Notes: generated by a model from the sequence alone, not told the origin. A DNA stretch of 64,000 nt from Petrolisthes cinctipes (GCA_033782935.1 JAWQEG010000415.1:53501-117500), one strand, 5' to 3'; positions 43,259-54,325 are shown, counted from the first letter of the stretch. Made by a program: numbers and translations.

Positions 43259-46200
43259 ATTTTTTTTTTTTTTTTTTTTTTACATATAGTGAGTGGAGGA
43301 AAGGAAAAAACAAATAAATAAATGGTTCCATTTGCCTATTGGCATCCTCCACTCATAAATTATTTAAAACAACTAGATTTAAATTGCTGGGGGTTATAAC
43401 TTGCTGGAAAACATTCCCTTGGTAGAGAATTCCACAGGGAAGTAGTACGGGGAGTAAATGAATTTTTGTAAGCAGTTGTCCTGCAACGTGGAGGAGTCAG
43501 TGTGAACTCATGCGCATTCTCAGCTGCCCTAGTCCTCCGTGGGAAGACGCGAAGGGGTGGTATAATCAGGGCAAGTTCATCCGAACATTTCTTATAAAAG
43601 TATCTATAAAATAGTGCAAGGGAAGCAACATTTCTACGTACTGATAAGGGAGGGAATTCATTAGTGATCATAGGATTATTGATCAGTCTGATAGCTCTGT
43701 TTTGAATTTTATCTAATTGTCTTAACACCACCGATCCACAACCAGCCCACAGAGGTGAACAATATTCCATCTGGGAACGCACATGACTCTCATATATTAC
43801 TGCTAACTGCTCGTCAGTCAAATAATTACAAGCTCTGTATAAAAGTCCCATCTTCCTAGATGCAGTTTTGGCAATGGATTTTACATAGGGAGTCCAACTG
43901 AGCTTTTCATTTAAAGTTACACCAAGGAGATCAATGCTGTGGGACTTGGGGATATTTATATTATTGAAAATAATGAGAATCTTGATTATCTGATCTATTT
44001 GAGAACGGGATGTATTAATTTTATTTGCATTGAAAGAAACTAGGTTGTTTTGTCCCCATTCAAAGATCTTCGTTAAGTCTTCATTTAATGAAATTGAAGT
44101 GGCAAGTTTGTATTCTAAAATATTGTGTTGAGTAAAACTATCATTAAATGAGAAGGAACTGTGAATAGTTGAATCATCAGCATAGGAGTGAATTGAATTC
44201 TGAGTAACTGACAAAAGATCATTAATATGAATGAGGAACAAAGTTGGAACCAAGACCGCTCCTTGAGGAACACCAGCATTAATGGGATGAAAGTCGGAAT
44301 ACAGGCCATCTACCATCACACGTAATTTTCTGTTGCTAAGATATGAATTAATTAGGGGAATAAAAGATTGAAGGCCATAATGTGGAAGCTTAGACAGTAA
44401 TGATCTGTGCCATACTCTGTCAAAGGCTTTAGATATATCAAGGCAAATTGTGTGAGTCTCTCCATGTTTATCAGTTGATTGGAATATGTTATCTGTGAAA
44501 TAACAGAGCAGGTCCACAGTAAATCGTCTCTGTCTAAAGCCATATTGCTTATCATTTAGCAGATGATTTTTCTCAAGGTGCTTTACAAAGTGATTGTTAA
44601 GAACTATTTCAAATATTTTACCGAGAGTAGACGTGATGGCAATTGGTCTGTAATTTGATGGATTTGCGGTAGCTCCTTTTTTGGGAATTGGTTGTACATT
44701 GGCTTCTTTCCAGGCGGCTGGGAAGGACGAGGTATGGAGACATACACGAAATAATTTTGAGAGAATTGGAGCTAATTCTTTTGGGCAATTTTTTAATACA
44801 GTGGGAGGAATTTCATCTGGCCCTGGAGCTTTGTCGATAGATAGATTCTCCAAAATGGTCTGCACTTGTCTTGTATGAATTATTAAGGGTGGACTTTCTG
44901 GGGAGTTAAAATTCAAAATGGGAGTGTTTTGAGCAGTGTCATTGAGGTTTGAATTTGTGGCGAAGATATTGGCCAAAAGATTTGCTTTACCACGAGGATC
45001 ACATATGAGATTTCCATTGCTATTCTTGAAAGGGGGAATAGATGAACCATGGTTGAAGTTAGATTTAAATGAGTTTACTGTTGACCAAAAGATCTTATTA
45101 TCATTAGGATTATTCAGTAATTTATTGACTTGTTTATGTATGGAGTTAGATTTGGCTAAATTAGTTACAGCTTTAGCATGGCATCTGACCATTTTGAAAT
45201 AATTGTATGACTGAAGAGTTTTCGACTTTGTATAGGCATTATAGGCTATTGATTTTTGTTCTGTAGCTCTGGCACAGCTGTGATCAAACCATTTTGGAGA
45301 GTTAGATCTTTTTGAGTATTGATGGTGAGGGATATATGTTTCCATTCCTATTTTTATAAAGTCAGTAATATGGTTCAGGAAGCTATCTGGGTCAGTAGAG
45401 TAAAATGATGACCAAGAAATTTTAATTAAAAAGTCACGGAACCCCACCCAATCTGCAGCATCATAGTGCCATTTGGTCATTCGAATGGGTTCAGAGTGGA
45501 TGGGTAGGGAGGAGTGGGAACAGGAGACTGCAATGAGGCAATGGTCTGAGGATCCAAGAGGGGACTTCACTTCAACACTATATGTTTCGGGATTGGTAGT
45601 AAGAAACAAATCAAGTAGGTGCGGTCTATGTTCTGGATTATCAGGTATGCGAGTGGGGTGCTTGATTAGTTGGGTGAGATTGAATGAGTCTGCGAATAAC
45701 CCGCATTCAAGCCCAGGTTCATCAGTTCTGGCCGAATGAGTGAGCCACTCAACATTGTGGACATTAAAATCACCCAGTAAGGATATATCAGATGGAGCAT
45801 TAATGTTTAAATCAGAAAGAATGGAGGTCAGGGAATCAAAGAGGCTATTATCTGGGGAGGCATTTGGTGATCGGTAAATACAACAATAATATTTAACTGA
45901 GCCTGAGGAATTTAGCTTGTAAATTGAGTAATCAAAATCTGGTGATGCAAGATTGAAAATGTTCTCCAAGGATATTGTTGATCTAGCAAAACAGCAAACG
46001 CCTTCCTTTGATCTAAAATTTGACATTAAAATATAGCCTGGAAAGTTGTAGTTAGTCAGGTCAGAAGAGGGAGTAACCTGGCATTCAGTGAGGAAAAGAA
46101 TGTTAGGGGTTTCTGTTTGAAGAAGTAAGTGTACCGAGTTAATGTTGGAGTGAAGCCCCCGAATATTTGCAAATATAATTAATTCATTGTGCTGACGAGC

Positions 46201-46416
46201 AGTTGTTTTATGCATCATGGCTGGTGCTGACACAGTCGCGTGATGACGACCGGGAGGGCCCTGTGTCAAAGACCCCGCCCTGCCGGTGGTGGTCATCCGA
46301 GAAACCACCGCGCTTGCTTTAAGAGTTGCATCAGCTATGGTATGAAGTTTTAAAATGTGTTTGCGCTTGTATTGTTTTTCATGTTGAGTTGTGAGAAGTT
46401 GGTATGTTAATGTCAA
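43259..46416 (-). mobile_element. LINE B: CR1/Jockey-group non-LTR retrotransposon with poly(A) tail
   Basis: One long ORF2 followed on the minus strand by a short 3' UTR, a TGCC-TATT-GGCA hairpin (43333-43344) and a poly(A) tail (T-run 43259-43281 on the plus strand). The 5' boundary is not defined; no target duplication was found. ORF1 is not recognised upstream. Confidence 0.85.
43360..46416 (-). CDS. LINE B ORF2: AP endonuclease and reverse transcriptase, intact
   Basis: 1018 codons without a stop. The endonuclease spans about residues 75-300 (IIFANIRGLHSN, FLTECQVTPSSD, SLLGDFNVHNVEWL, LGSSDHCLIAV). RT covers about 510-830 (DKAPGPDEIPPTVLKN, NPSNYRPIAITS, CLDISKAFDRVWH, AGVPQGAVLVPTLF, active site YADD at about 44172-44186). 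A thumb/C-terminal region follows (YCSPLWAGCG, IQNRAIRLIN, TSLWNSLPRECFP). No RNase H. The N-terminal 75 residues look non-conserved and the true Met may be internal. The open state suggests recent insertion. Confidence 0.93.
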   Translation of the reverse strand: MTLTYQLLTTQHEKQYKRKHILKLHTIADATLKASAVVSRMTTTGRAGSLTQGPPGRHHATVSAPAMMHKTTARQHNELIIFANIRGLHSNINSVHLLLQTETPNILFLTECQVTPSSDLTNYNFPGYILMSNFRSKEGVCCFARSTISLENIFNLASPDFDYSIYKLNSSGSVKYYCCIYRSPNASPDNSLFDSLTSILSDLNINAPSDISLLGDFNVHNVEWLTHSARTDEPGLECGLFADSFNLTQLIKHPTRIPDNPEHRPHLLDLFLTTNPETYSVEVKSPLGSSDHCLIAVSCSHSSLPIHSEPIRMTKWHYDAADWVGFRDFLIKISWSSFYSTDPDSFLNHITDFIKIGMETYIPHHQYSKRSNSPKWFDHSCARATEQKSIAYNAYTKSKTLQSYNYFKMVRCHAKAVTNLAKSNSIHKQVNKLLNNPNDNKIFWSTVNSFKSNFNHGSSIPPFKNSNGNLICDPRGKANLLANIFATNSNLNDTAQNTPILNFNSPESPPLIIHTRQVQTILENLSIDKAPGPDEIPPTVLKNCPKELAPILSKLFRVCLHTSSFPAAWKEANVQPIPKKGATANPSNYRPIAITSTLGKIFEIVLNNHFVKHLEKNHLLNDKQYGFRQRRFTVDLLCYFTDNIFQSTDKHGETHTICLDISKAFDRVWHRSLLSKLPHYGLQSFIPLINSYLSNRKLRVMVDGLYSDFHPINAGVPQGAVLVPTLFLIHINDLLSVTQNSIHSYADDSTIHSSFSFNDSFTQHNILEYKLATSISLNEDLTKIFEWGQNNLVSFNANKINTSRSQIDQIIKILIIFNNINIPKSHSIDLLGVTLNEKLSWTPYVKSIAKTASRKMGLLYRACNYLTDEQLAVIYESHVRSQMEYCSPLWAGCGSVVLRQLDKIQNRAIRLINNPMITNEFPPLSVRRNVASLALFYRYFYKKCSDELALIIPPLRVFPRRTRAAENAHEFTLTPPRCRTTAYKNSFTPRTTSLWNSLPRECFPASYNPQQFKSSCFK

Positions 46417-46875
46417 GGATAGGAGTGTAAGTGAATGTAGTTTGTATGGATGTGTGTGTAGTGTAAGAGATTACCTGGCTCCCCATAGATGTGTGAGGCA
46501 GAAGATGTGTAACCAGCAACTGAGGCCTGGGGGGAAAAATGGAATCAGGTACTTCCTTGAATCTCCCGTTGCCTCAGCGGTAGTACCTCCCTGGGTGGGG
46601 CTACCTAACCCCTACTACCTATACAAAGTCATACAAAAGAAAGTACATTTCTTTTCTCCCTGGACTAAATGCAAGTTGCAAAAAATAAACTTTGGAGAAA
46701 TCACCAGTCTAAGAATGCATAGTATAGTGGGTGAAGGGTGGGATGTTAGTAATCTATGATGACATAACCCATGAAAACTTCTTCCTGCTTGGCACTGACA
46801 TCTATAACTGATAGTGACTCTTGCTCTTTCTGAATGTCGACATAATAAGCATTAATGGTGGAAAATGAGGTTTTT
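46417..46875. other. No recognised gene
   Basis: Possible 5' UTR of LINE B near 46417-46550, then unremarkable sequence. No coding domain. Confidence 0.45.
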
Positions 46876-47233
46876 CTGAAAAACAGTTACACTGGACTTT
46901 TCGTAATTTATTTTTATATTTTTTGCTTGCATATTTTTGGGTGTTCATTTTTGGTAGAGTTTTTGTGAGGAAAGAACCTTTAACCTGACCAAACTAAACC
47001 CAACCTAACCTGCCTTAACTTGGCATAACCTAGCCCCAGAGGTTGCCCCAGTTCTAACTAAGACCTTATCAGATTGGTTGGGTTAGGCCAAATAAGGTTA
47101 GGTTAGGTTAGGTCAGGTTGAGTTAGGCTAATGGTTCTTTCTCACAATGATTTTAAAAAAATGAATAAAACACCCAGAAATATACGTGAAAAACTATAAA
47201 AAGTTGGAAAAGTCCAGATGTAACTGTTCTGCA
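46876..47233. mobile_element. Palindromic MITE with arthropod telomere-like core
   Basis: The left arm (AACAGTTACACTGGACTTTT and on to GAAAGAACC) matches the reverse complement of the right arm over about 110 bp. The centre holds degenerate AACCT repeats in one half and GGTTA/TTAGG repeats in the other, ending in GGTTAGGTTAGGTTAGG. No coding capacity. Confidence 0.7.
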
Positions 47234-47689
47234 GGATTACCAAATTATAATTAATAGTGAATAATGGTAACTGATTCTATGAACAGGGATGAAGTTCGTG
47301 TGCCAGGCCTCTTGTGTTACTATAAGCTTGTGGATGTGACTAAAGAACTGTTTTGGTTAAATTTTTCCTATTATTTTGTTCTATTATTTTCTAAAAAAAT
47401 ATTGTGAAGAAAACACTTTTACCTAGCTTAATCTAAGTTAACCTAACCGCAGAGGTACTCCAGTCCAAATGCCTAGAATAAGAAAAAAAAAAAAAAAGGG
47501 TTGGAAAAAACAGTAGTATCTGATCTTCAGAAATATCAAAATTTTCAATTCCTGGGTAACTATTTTGAAAACTGTAGGAAAATAGTCAATGCCAAATGAC
47601 AACAGGTAGGTACGGCTTTGGACAGGAGGTCGTGGACCACCCAGGATCGCGAGTTTGAACTGCATATCACCCTTACTGGACTGAGCGAG

Positions 47690-47760
<71 letters not shown>
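47690..47760. repeat. (CT)n microsatellite
   Basis: About 70 bp of pure CT repeats. Confidence 0.97.
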
Positions 47761-47761
<1 letters not shown>

Positions 47762-48112
47762 CACACCTTAGGCTGAGTCAGGCAGGTGTCGTTAGCAAAC
47801 TCTCTCACATTTTCTCCTGAGTTTTGACCAAACCCTTCCTTCCACCAATTCTTCGACATACCTTACATTTATCTCCAGTCAGTAATCTATATTGAAAAAA
47901 GAAAAAGAAAAAAAGATAGCGTCGTTAATTAAGGGTGTAGTATATGATTAGTAAATTTTGTGTAACTGATTCCTCCAAATTATTGCAACCAACTGACCAA
48001 GACCACCTTTATTTTCTGTTAATCTTGTCCTGCTTCCTCGCATACTATGAAGGAATCAATGGTATGTTTTGTGGCAAAAAAGGAGGACGAATTTCGACGA
48101 AAAGGTGTGGAA

Positions 48113-48225
48113 TTAGTAAACTAATTTTTTCGAGGAAAAGGCTCTTCATCGCTCAATTCGTATTACAAAATAATACGAACTGAGAGACGATGAGCCTTTT
48201 CCTCAAAGAAGTAGTTTTATGATAC
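48113..48225. repeat. Short hairpin element
   Basis: Arms GAGGAAAAGGCTCTTCATCGCTCA... and ...GATGAGCCTTTTCCTC are inverted around CAAAA near 48166, about 34 bp nearly perfect, extending more loosely to about 50 bp per side. MITE-like. Confidence 0.75.
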
Positions 48226-48432
48226 AACCCCAAAATTTCACGTTTTTCAACAAGGGACTAAATAAATGACACACAAATTATACAACTATTCTCCACTATT
48301 ATAAATCAGTCGAGGATGAGAAAGATAAAAGAATATTTCCTGAGGATGATATAAGAGGGGCAATTTCATCATGGAGCACATGCAAAGGAAAAGGGGGAAG
48401 GGATGTGATTGTACTTCCCGAAACCCCAGAAT

Positions 48433-49960
48433 ATAAAAATTGAGACTATGAATGTGCGTGGATGTAGTACGGTTGTAGGTAAAAGGAAGGATATTGGGAG
48501 AGTGTTTGTTGAAAGGAAGTTGTATGTGTTAGCATTGAGTGAGACAAAGTTGAAAGGGAAGGGTGAATGTGAGTTTGGTTGTGTGAGTGGTAGAGTGTTA
48601 GGGGTGGAGAGGGGAAGAGCTATGGAAGGAGTGGTTTTGATTTTGAGCGCCGAAGTGAATCGGAATGTGGTGGAGTGGAAGGAGTTGTCGGCAAGGTTGA
48701 TGTAGATAGGAGTAAAATATGGTCAGGAGACATGGGTGTTTGTGAGTGCGCATGGGCCCAGAAGTGAGAGGGATGAGGTGGAGAGAGGACAGTTTTGGAA
48801 TGAATTGGAGGAGTGCATACGGAGTTATGGGCAGAATGTGAACATCGTTCTTTTGGGAGATTTGAACGCAAGAGTGGGGTATGAGGTAGTAGAGGGGATT
48901 GTGGGTAGGTATGGGGTGCCGGGAATAAAATGAGAGTGGTGAAAGAATGATTGAGTTATGTGTAGAGAGAGAGCTAGTTGTTGGAAATAATGTTTTAAAG
49001 AAAAAGGAAATATATAAATATACGTGGGTAAGACAGATAAATGGGAGAATAGTAGTTAGAACCTTAATAGACTATGGGGTAGTGTCAAAGACTGCTTTAC
49101 AGTTTTGTTGGATGTTAGAGTGTTGAGGGGGAGGGGGGTGGTATTTCGGACCATTTCCTAGTAGTGGGTAGGTTGAGAGTGGGTATACGAGTGGTACCAA
49201 GTAATAGAGAAGGAGTAAAGAGGGCTTGAAAAGTGAGTGAGTTGAGCAAGAAAGAGAAGATGTTGGAGTATCAAGAGGAGATTGCTAGGAATTAGAATGG
49301 AGTAAATGAGAGGGAGACAGGTGAAGTAGAGGAAGAATGGGAAATGTCTAAAGGGGCAGTAGTAGGATGTAAGGAGAAGGTTTGTGGTTGGAGACGGGTT
49401 TGGGGTGGTTTGAGGAAGGATATTGAATGGTGGTCTGAGGAAGTTAAGGAAGCTATAGTGGATAAAAAGGCGAGGGTTTGAAGTATCGTTACAGAGAAAA
49501 GATAAGGAATAGAATGAGTGTTACAAGGAGAGGAGAAATATAACAAGAAGAACCGTACGGGATGCTAAAGTGAGAGCAGATGATAGGTGTGTGTGTGTGG
49601 GGGGGGGGGGGGAAGTTAACTGAAAATATCCAGGAAAATAAGAAAATGTTTTGGAAGGAAGTCAAGAATATAAGGAAAGAGAGAGCAGGGAAAGAGGAAA
49701 GGGTGAAAGCAGAGGATGGTACCATATTGGTTTAAAAGAAGGCAGTTGAGAGGTGATGGGCCGAGTATTTTGAGGGATTGCTGAATTTTGATGAGGATAG
49801 AGAAGCTGAGATTGTTGTGTTTGGAAGAGGAAATGGAGCAAACAGGTTGGAGGGAATAAATGAGGAGCCGATAAGAAAGAAGGAGGTGGATGAGGCAGTG
49901 AGAGAGAATGTCTGAATATACAAAGAAATACAAAGGAAGAACAGGCAACATTTTACGAGG
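48433..49960 (+). pseudogene. LINE remnant with RTE-like endonuclease
   Basis: The first half encodes an AP endonuclease: TMNVRGCSTVVGKRKDIG, LALSETKLKGKGE, VFVSAHGP and NIVLLGDLNARVGYEVV. A stop breaks it near 48702. The frame then decays through 48930-49500 (WWSEEVKEAI-like linker) and no RT motif is recognisable. The motif style resembles RTE/BovB-type endonucleases. Confidence 0.7.
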
Positions 49961-50139
49961 TTACCTGTTTAACTACGTTTTAATCTAGACTACGTGTTGA
50001 AGGAAAGGATATATAAACGACAAGGCTCCTCCCCACCCACCACTCCCACCGGGTATACAGGTTGGAAAAAACAGATAGAAAATAACACCTTGTACGTTAA
50101 TAAAGAACACACAAGGAAATTTTATAGGAAAGTAGAAAA

Positions 50140-51430
50140 AGTAGTCAAAGCCTAATTCTAATATCTACTAACTACTACTACTAAAAAAAGAACATACTGA
50201 AAACCTTTTTCTTGAAAATATTGTCGAGGCAATGTTTAAAGGTTTCTACTGTATTCGCTGCTACTACAGATGCTGGGAGTTTATTCCAATAGTTTACGAC
50301 TCTGATATTGAACAAGTTCTTTCGCAGTTCAGTGTTAAAACGTTATCCTTTAAGTTTATAACCGTTATTTCTCATTCTAGACTGGGGATAGAGCTGGAAT
50401 AAATTGTTATAATTGCTTTTATCAATTTTTTTTTAGGATTTTAAAAGTTTCGATGAGGTCGCAACGTGTTCTACAATTTTCAAGAGAAAACATGTTGAGG
50501 TTTTTTAATCCTTCCTCTTATGGCAAATTACGAATGCTAGGGATCATTTTAGTTCCTCTTATTTGTACATCTTCCAACCTTTTAAAATCTTTCGTATAAC
50601 ATGGGGACCATAGTTAAACAGTGTATTCTAAATGTTATCTAACAAGAGGTGTATATAAGCACGTTATTACTTGTGGTGATCTATATTTAAAATTCCGAGC
50701 AATAAAACCTAAAACTACATTAGCTTTTTTACTTCCTGCCAAACACTGCACACTCATCTTTAAATCTCTACTACTTATGACACTCTTGCCAGATTAAAAC
50801 ATTGTAATCTATTATTGCGTCTCAGGTTGTTATTACCTACATGCATCACCTTACATTTATCCACATTACGCTTCAACAACCATTAATCGCTCCATTCTGG
50901 CAGTGTGGCTAGATCGCTCTGAATGGCTTCACAGTCTTCATCGCTTTGTGCAGTACCTCCAATTTTTGTATCATCTGCGAATTTGGATATTATCGAGATA
51001 AGTCCGCATTCTAAGTCGTTTATATATATCAAAAATTGTATTGGTCTTAACACCTGTGGCACCCCACTTACAACATCCAGCCAGTCTGATGCTTCCCCAT
51101 TAATTACGACTCGTTGCCAGCGGTATAATAGCCAATATCCAATCCATATGCAAAACTGTTCCCCCAACCTATGTGCTTTTAACTTCAATAGTTGTCGCTT
51201 ATGTGGTACTGTGTCAAAGGCTTTCTGAAAGCTTGACTATATAATATCAGTTGGCACTTTTTCGTCTGCATTACTGCTTATGTAGTTAAAAAACTCAAGT
51301 AAATTTGTTAGACAAGATCTGTTGTTACGGAAATCGCGTTGTGAGTCCAGAATTAAGTTTTGCTCATCTAGATGTGATACTATTTTTTCTCTCAATTTTT
51401 TTTCAAATAATTATAACGGATGTTAAACTT
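50140..51430 (-). pseudogene. CR1-like LINE reverse transcriptase remnant
   Basis: The minus strand at 50883-51188 reads RVVINGEASDWLDVVSGVPQ, FLIYINDLECG and SKFADDTKIGG, the RT core with FADD. Downstream (to 50140) it decays into LINE C-terminal sequence. The GVPQGS block is altered (GVPQVLRP), and stops are frequent. Confidence 0.75.
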
Positions 51431-51455
51431 ATTGGACAGTAGTTTCCAGCATACC

Positions 51456-51457
<2 letters not shown>

Positions 51458-51499
<42 letters not shown>

Positions 51500-51830
51500 A
51501 CACCTGATGTGAGTTTCACACCTACTTCCAAGTCGGAGCTGCCTTCTCTACAGCCGCAGTTGACTCTGGAACACATAGAAACAGTGACGTTCTCCATCAC
51601 AGGTCCATACTGCCTCTACACTGATGGCTCATTGCAAGTGGATGGTACACCAGGTTGTGCCGTTTTCTCACCTGACATGGAGTCACCTCCAGGGGGCTGG
51701 GTTGGCCGTCGTCTCTGTAACCACTCTAGCTCAACATTGTGTGAACTGTATGCCATTCTGGATGCTGTTAGTCTTGTTTGTCAACGTGGAGTGAATGCTG
51801 CCACCGTTGTATTTGATGCTGTATTGATCT
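51458..51830 (+). pseudogene. Fragment of LINE C RNase H next to an (ATT)n tract
   Basis: After (ATT)n at 51458-51494, 51500-51810 encodes YCLYTDGSLQVDGTPG, FSPDMESPPGGWVG and STLCELYAILDAV. It is nearly the same protein as the RNase H of LINE C (54383-55549) but on the opposite strand. Both ends are truncated. Confidence 0.8.
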
Positions 51831-51965
51831 TTACTGTCTTCTGCTACAAGGTTGATATTAGTGTGAATCTCCATATACACCTTGCTTCGTGAACTGACTG
51901 ACTGCACCACCTTACACATCTTCAGGTCATCAGAACTGCCAATGGCAGTATGCACTTCTTTAAAC

Positions 51966-52187
51966 TCGGGTTCTTCAAACTACGGGTCCCGAATTCCTCC
52001 AAATTGGGTCGCAGGCTCACAAAAATAAATACATGAATAAAATAGAATAATAAAGTTCGTGACAATAAAGTAAATATGAAGTTCATACATGAATCCACCT
52101 AACATATTTTTATAATCGAATATTCATATATTTAATTATCAATAAAACTAAATCATTGCACAAATATTAGTCTTCTTGAGAGAGAAT

Positions 52188-52218
<31 letters not shown>

Positions 52219-52407
52219 GTAGGTGAGGCAGTGTTTATAATTCTGGTTAGAATGCCTTTTAATCATAAATATTTCGTTTCAGTTTCTGGCCTTGTATTTT
52301 CATAGGTTGATAATTCTGGTGATTTGTAAAAGATCTTTCTGTATGGGTCGCGAGAATGATGTCATAGTAAAAACTGGGTCACGACTGAAATAATTTGAAG
52401 AACCCTG
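51966..52407. mobile_element. hAT-type non-autonomous element, 442 bp
   Basis: Ends CGGGTTCTTCAAA and TTTGAAGAACCCTG are inverted, and both arms carry GGGTCGC-type sequence. Flanking octamers CTTTAAAC (51958-51965) and CTTTATAC (52408-52415) match at 7 of 8 positions, fitting the 8-bp hAT duplication. A (GA)n tract lies inside. Confidence 0.75.
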
Positions 52408-52694
52408 CTTTATACTATTGGTGATTCGATACCGTTCACAGTGTATTTTTCATTCATTCCTCCTGACACACGTCTTCTCTACCTGATCATTCGTTACCCT
52501 CCCACATTATCTCCTATATAGCCCCGCCCACATTTCTCTCCTCCTCTCCCACTAACATCTCCCCTCCCTCCACCTGCAACTGTTGCCAGATCCGACGAGG
52601 CCCAAACCAAGTCGCTAAAGGATGGGGTGTGGACCCTTGATCTGTCCGGAGCTGTACATCGTAACACTGTCTGGTCACCTCCCCTTGTACCACT

Positions 52695-52790
52695 ATTTTA
52701 AAATGACTTATTACCAGGTTTGACGTGGATTTATTTATTCATCTTTTAAAATGATTTATTACCAGGTTTGACGTGGATTTATTTATTCAA
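52695..52790. repeat. Tandem duplication of about 48 bp
   Basis: TTTTAAAATGACTTATTACC and the following 28 bp occur twice in direct succession with one difference. Confidence 0.85.
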
Positions 52791-52942
52791 AGTGTCCAAG
52801 ACAAGTCAGTTTTATGGGAAAAACGTACAAAAGAATATTGTAATAAATATTGTAAGGAAAAGTCATGGATTGACATAGATGAAAACTGACTTGACTTGGA
52901 GTTAACACAAATAAATGAGAAATGTAAGAATATTTTGTATCT

Positions 52943-52948
52943 TTTTAT
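52943..52948 (-). terminator. Polyadenylation signal of the host membrane-protein gene
   Basis: AATAAA on the minus strand about 190 nt after the stop codon at 53138-53140. Confidence 0.55.
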
Positions 52949-53137
52949 TCCTTAAATTCCTATACAGAACAACATAATTTGTCATGTACTTAATATTGAT
53001 ACAAATTGTGCCCAATACCACACAGTGTGGTGTGACACACACTGTGACACGGTACAAAATGTGTGGCTCAGCCACTTCAGTGAGGCTGTAGCAGCAGAGC
53101 CACATAGTGTGACAATGGCCTAAGGAACATTTTTGTA

Positions 53138-53686
53138 TTAATACATGTTACTATGTGAGCCTTGTTGCTGTTGCTGGGAACTCAGATCAAGATACATGTC
53201 CTCCAATTCACCGTCGCTTGGGTTGTTTTGGAATTGAGCAAAAACGTTCTCGTAATTTTCTTCCGGGAGATATGGCTGTTGTTGTTGTTGTTGTTGTTGA
53301 GGGTAGCTAGTGTGTGCTGTTGTTGTTGGTGTTGTTGTCGTTGTTGGGTGTGTGTTAGTGTGACAGATCACATTACCCTTAATGTGTGTCTCTTGTTGCA
53401 GTATTGCTACCTCTAAGGGCTTCACTTCATTAGCGGTGATGTAGTTCCCTTCCTGCTGCTGTGGGTCGAGTTTATCTATAGGGTCGTCTATGTCGGATCC
53501 TTAACCCCCCATTTCTGTGGTTGTATCGCGGTCTGTTTTGTTCACCTGGTTTGCCGTCTGGTCTCGTCTAATCTGGTTGTGTTGTTGTTGTTGTACTGTT
53601 GTTAGGGATGTATTATTTCTCTCTGTAGTGTTGTTGTTATTCTTTACACTACGTCTACAAGCTGTCTGCCTAAAGTTGTTGAGTAT
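53138..53686 (-). CDS. Last coding exon of a host single-pass membrane protein: cytoplasmic tail
   Basis: The acceptor CTTCACAG ends at 53687 and the exon reads on in phase 0 from the transmembrane exon. The first part is basic and Asn/Gln-rich (FRQTACRRSVKNNNN). After 61 codons there is an in-frame TAA (53501-53503), yet the same frame stays open for 120 more codons to the stop at 53138. An 87-nt segment (53459-53545) with a CAG|GTGAAC donor and a CCCACAG acceptor spans the TAA and is divisible by three, so splicing it would keep the frame. The distal part holds polyThr and polyGln and the Tyr motifs NYITANEV, ENYENV and EDMYLDLS, which resemble phosphotyrosine docking sites. The protein family is not recognised. 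Confidence 0.7.
53459..53545 (-). other. Candidate in-frame mini-intron (or retained intron) containing TAA
   Basis: Donor CAG|GTGAAC, acceptor CTCGACCCACAG, 87 nt = 29 codons including TAA at codon 15. The pyrimidine tract is weak. Alternatives are stop-codon readthrough or a nonsense allele. Confidence 0.5.
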
Positions 53687-53804
53687 CTGTGAAGTTACAA
53701 AATAGTTATAACAAGTGTATAGCTATATATTTATTACACAAAAATAGAGTACAGTAATTGTACCATATACACTAGTAACTGGTACAGTAACTGTACCAGT
53801 GATT

Positions 53805-53826
53805 TACTGACCCTGTGTTAAAAGGA

Positions 53827-53861
<35 letters not shown>

Positions 53862-54060
53862 GTCCAAGGCTTGTGTTATTCATTACCATTCACACTAAAT
53901 TATTTACTGAGCCTGTGTTAAAAGGATATAATTATGTGATAAATTAATCATCTGATATCCAGAGCCAAATGTATATATAAGTGATTTACTGACCCTGTGG
54001 TAAATGGATATAATTATGTGATAAATTTCTTCTTATATCCAGAGCCAACTAGTAGTACAC
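53805..54060. repeat. Three diverged copies of a TTTACTGAnCCTGTGT repeat
   Basis: The units at 53805-53830, 53907-53965 and 53980-54050 share GTGATTTACTGACCCTGTG and GGATATAATTATGTGATAAA. An inverted copy occurs at 61825-61857 next to the Penelope-like element. A (GT)n tract lies at 53837-53862. Confidence 0.75.
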
Positions 54061-54191
54061 CCACAGACTAAGGTATTGACGCCTCACAGTGAAACCTCGA
54101 GACTGTAGAGTGTGAGTAAGCCGTAACTCTTGTGAGGCCCTGAGATTATTGGGTGCTGCACTAGATGAGACAGTGGAGCTTTGTGGTGGTG
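54058..54191. repeat. Dispersed repeat arm left of LINE C
   Basis: 54058-54105 is an inverted match to 60102-60147 (TACACCCACA, ATTGACGCC). 54120-54191 is an inverted match to about 63940-64000 (GAGATTATTGGGTG, CAGTGGAGCTT). 54161-54191 is also a direct match to 59951-59980, with two differences, which could be the target duplication of LINE C. Confidence 0.6.
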
Positions 54192-54294
54192 TTTTTTTTT
54201 TTTTTTTTCATTGCGCCGTAGCGTCAGTCAACAGGCAGACAACAGTACACAAGGGTAGGCGGGACTCATGAGAATCCAATGACTACACACACAC

Positions 54295-54325
<31 letters not shown>

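Noticed and set aside
47438..47764. Minus-strand frame of Glu/Arg repeats
   Set aside because: It is a (CT)n microsatellite read as codons; no gene context.
51403..51600. Frame with a polyAsn run
   Set aside because: Produced by the (ATT)n microsatellite.
53162..53416. Plus-strand Cys/Leu-rich frame
   Set aside because: Antisense of the polyGln/polyThr tail exon of the host gene.
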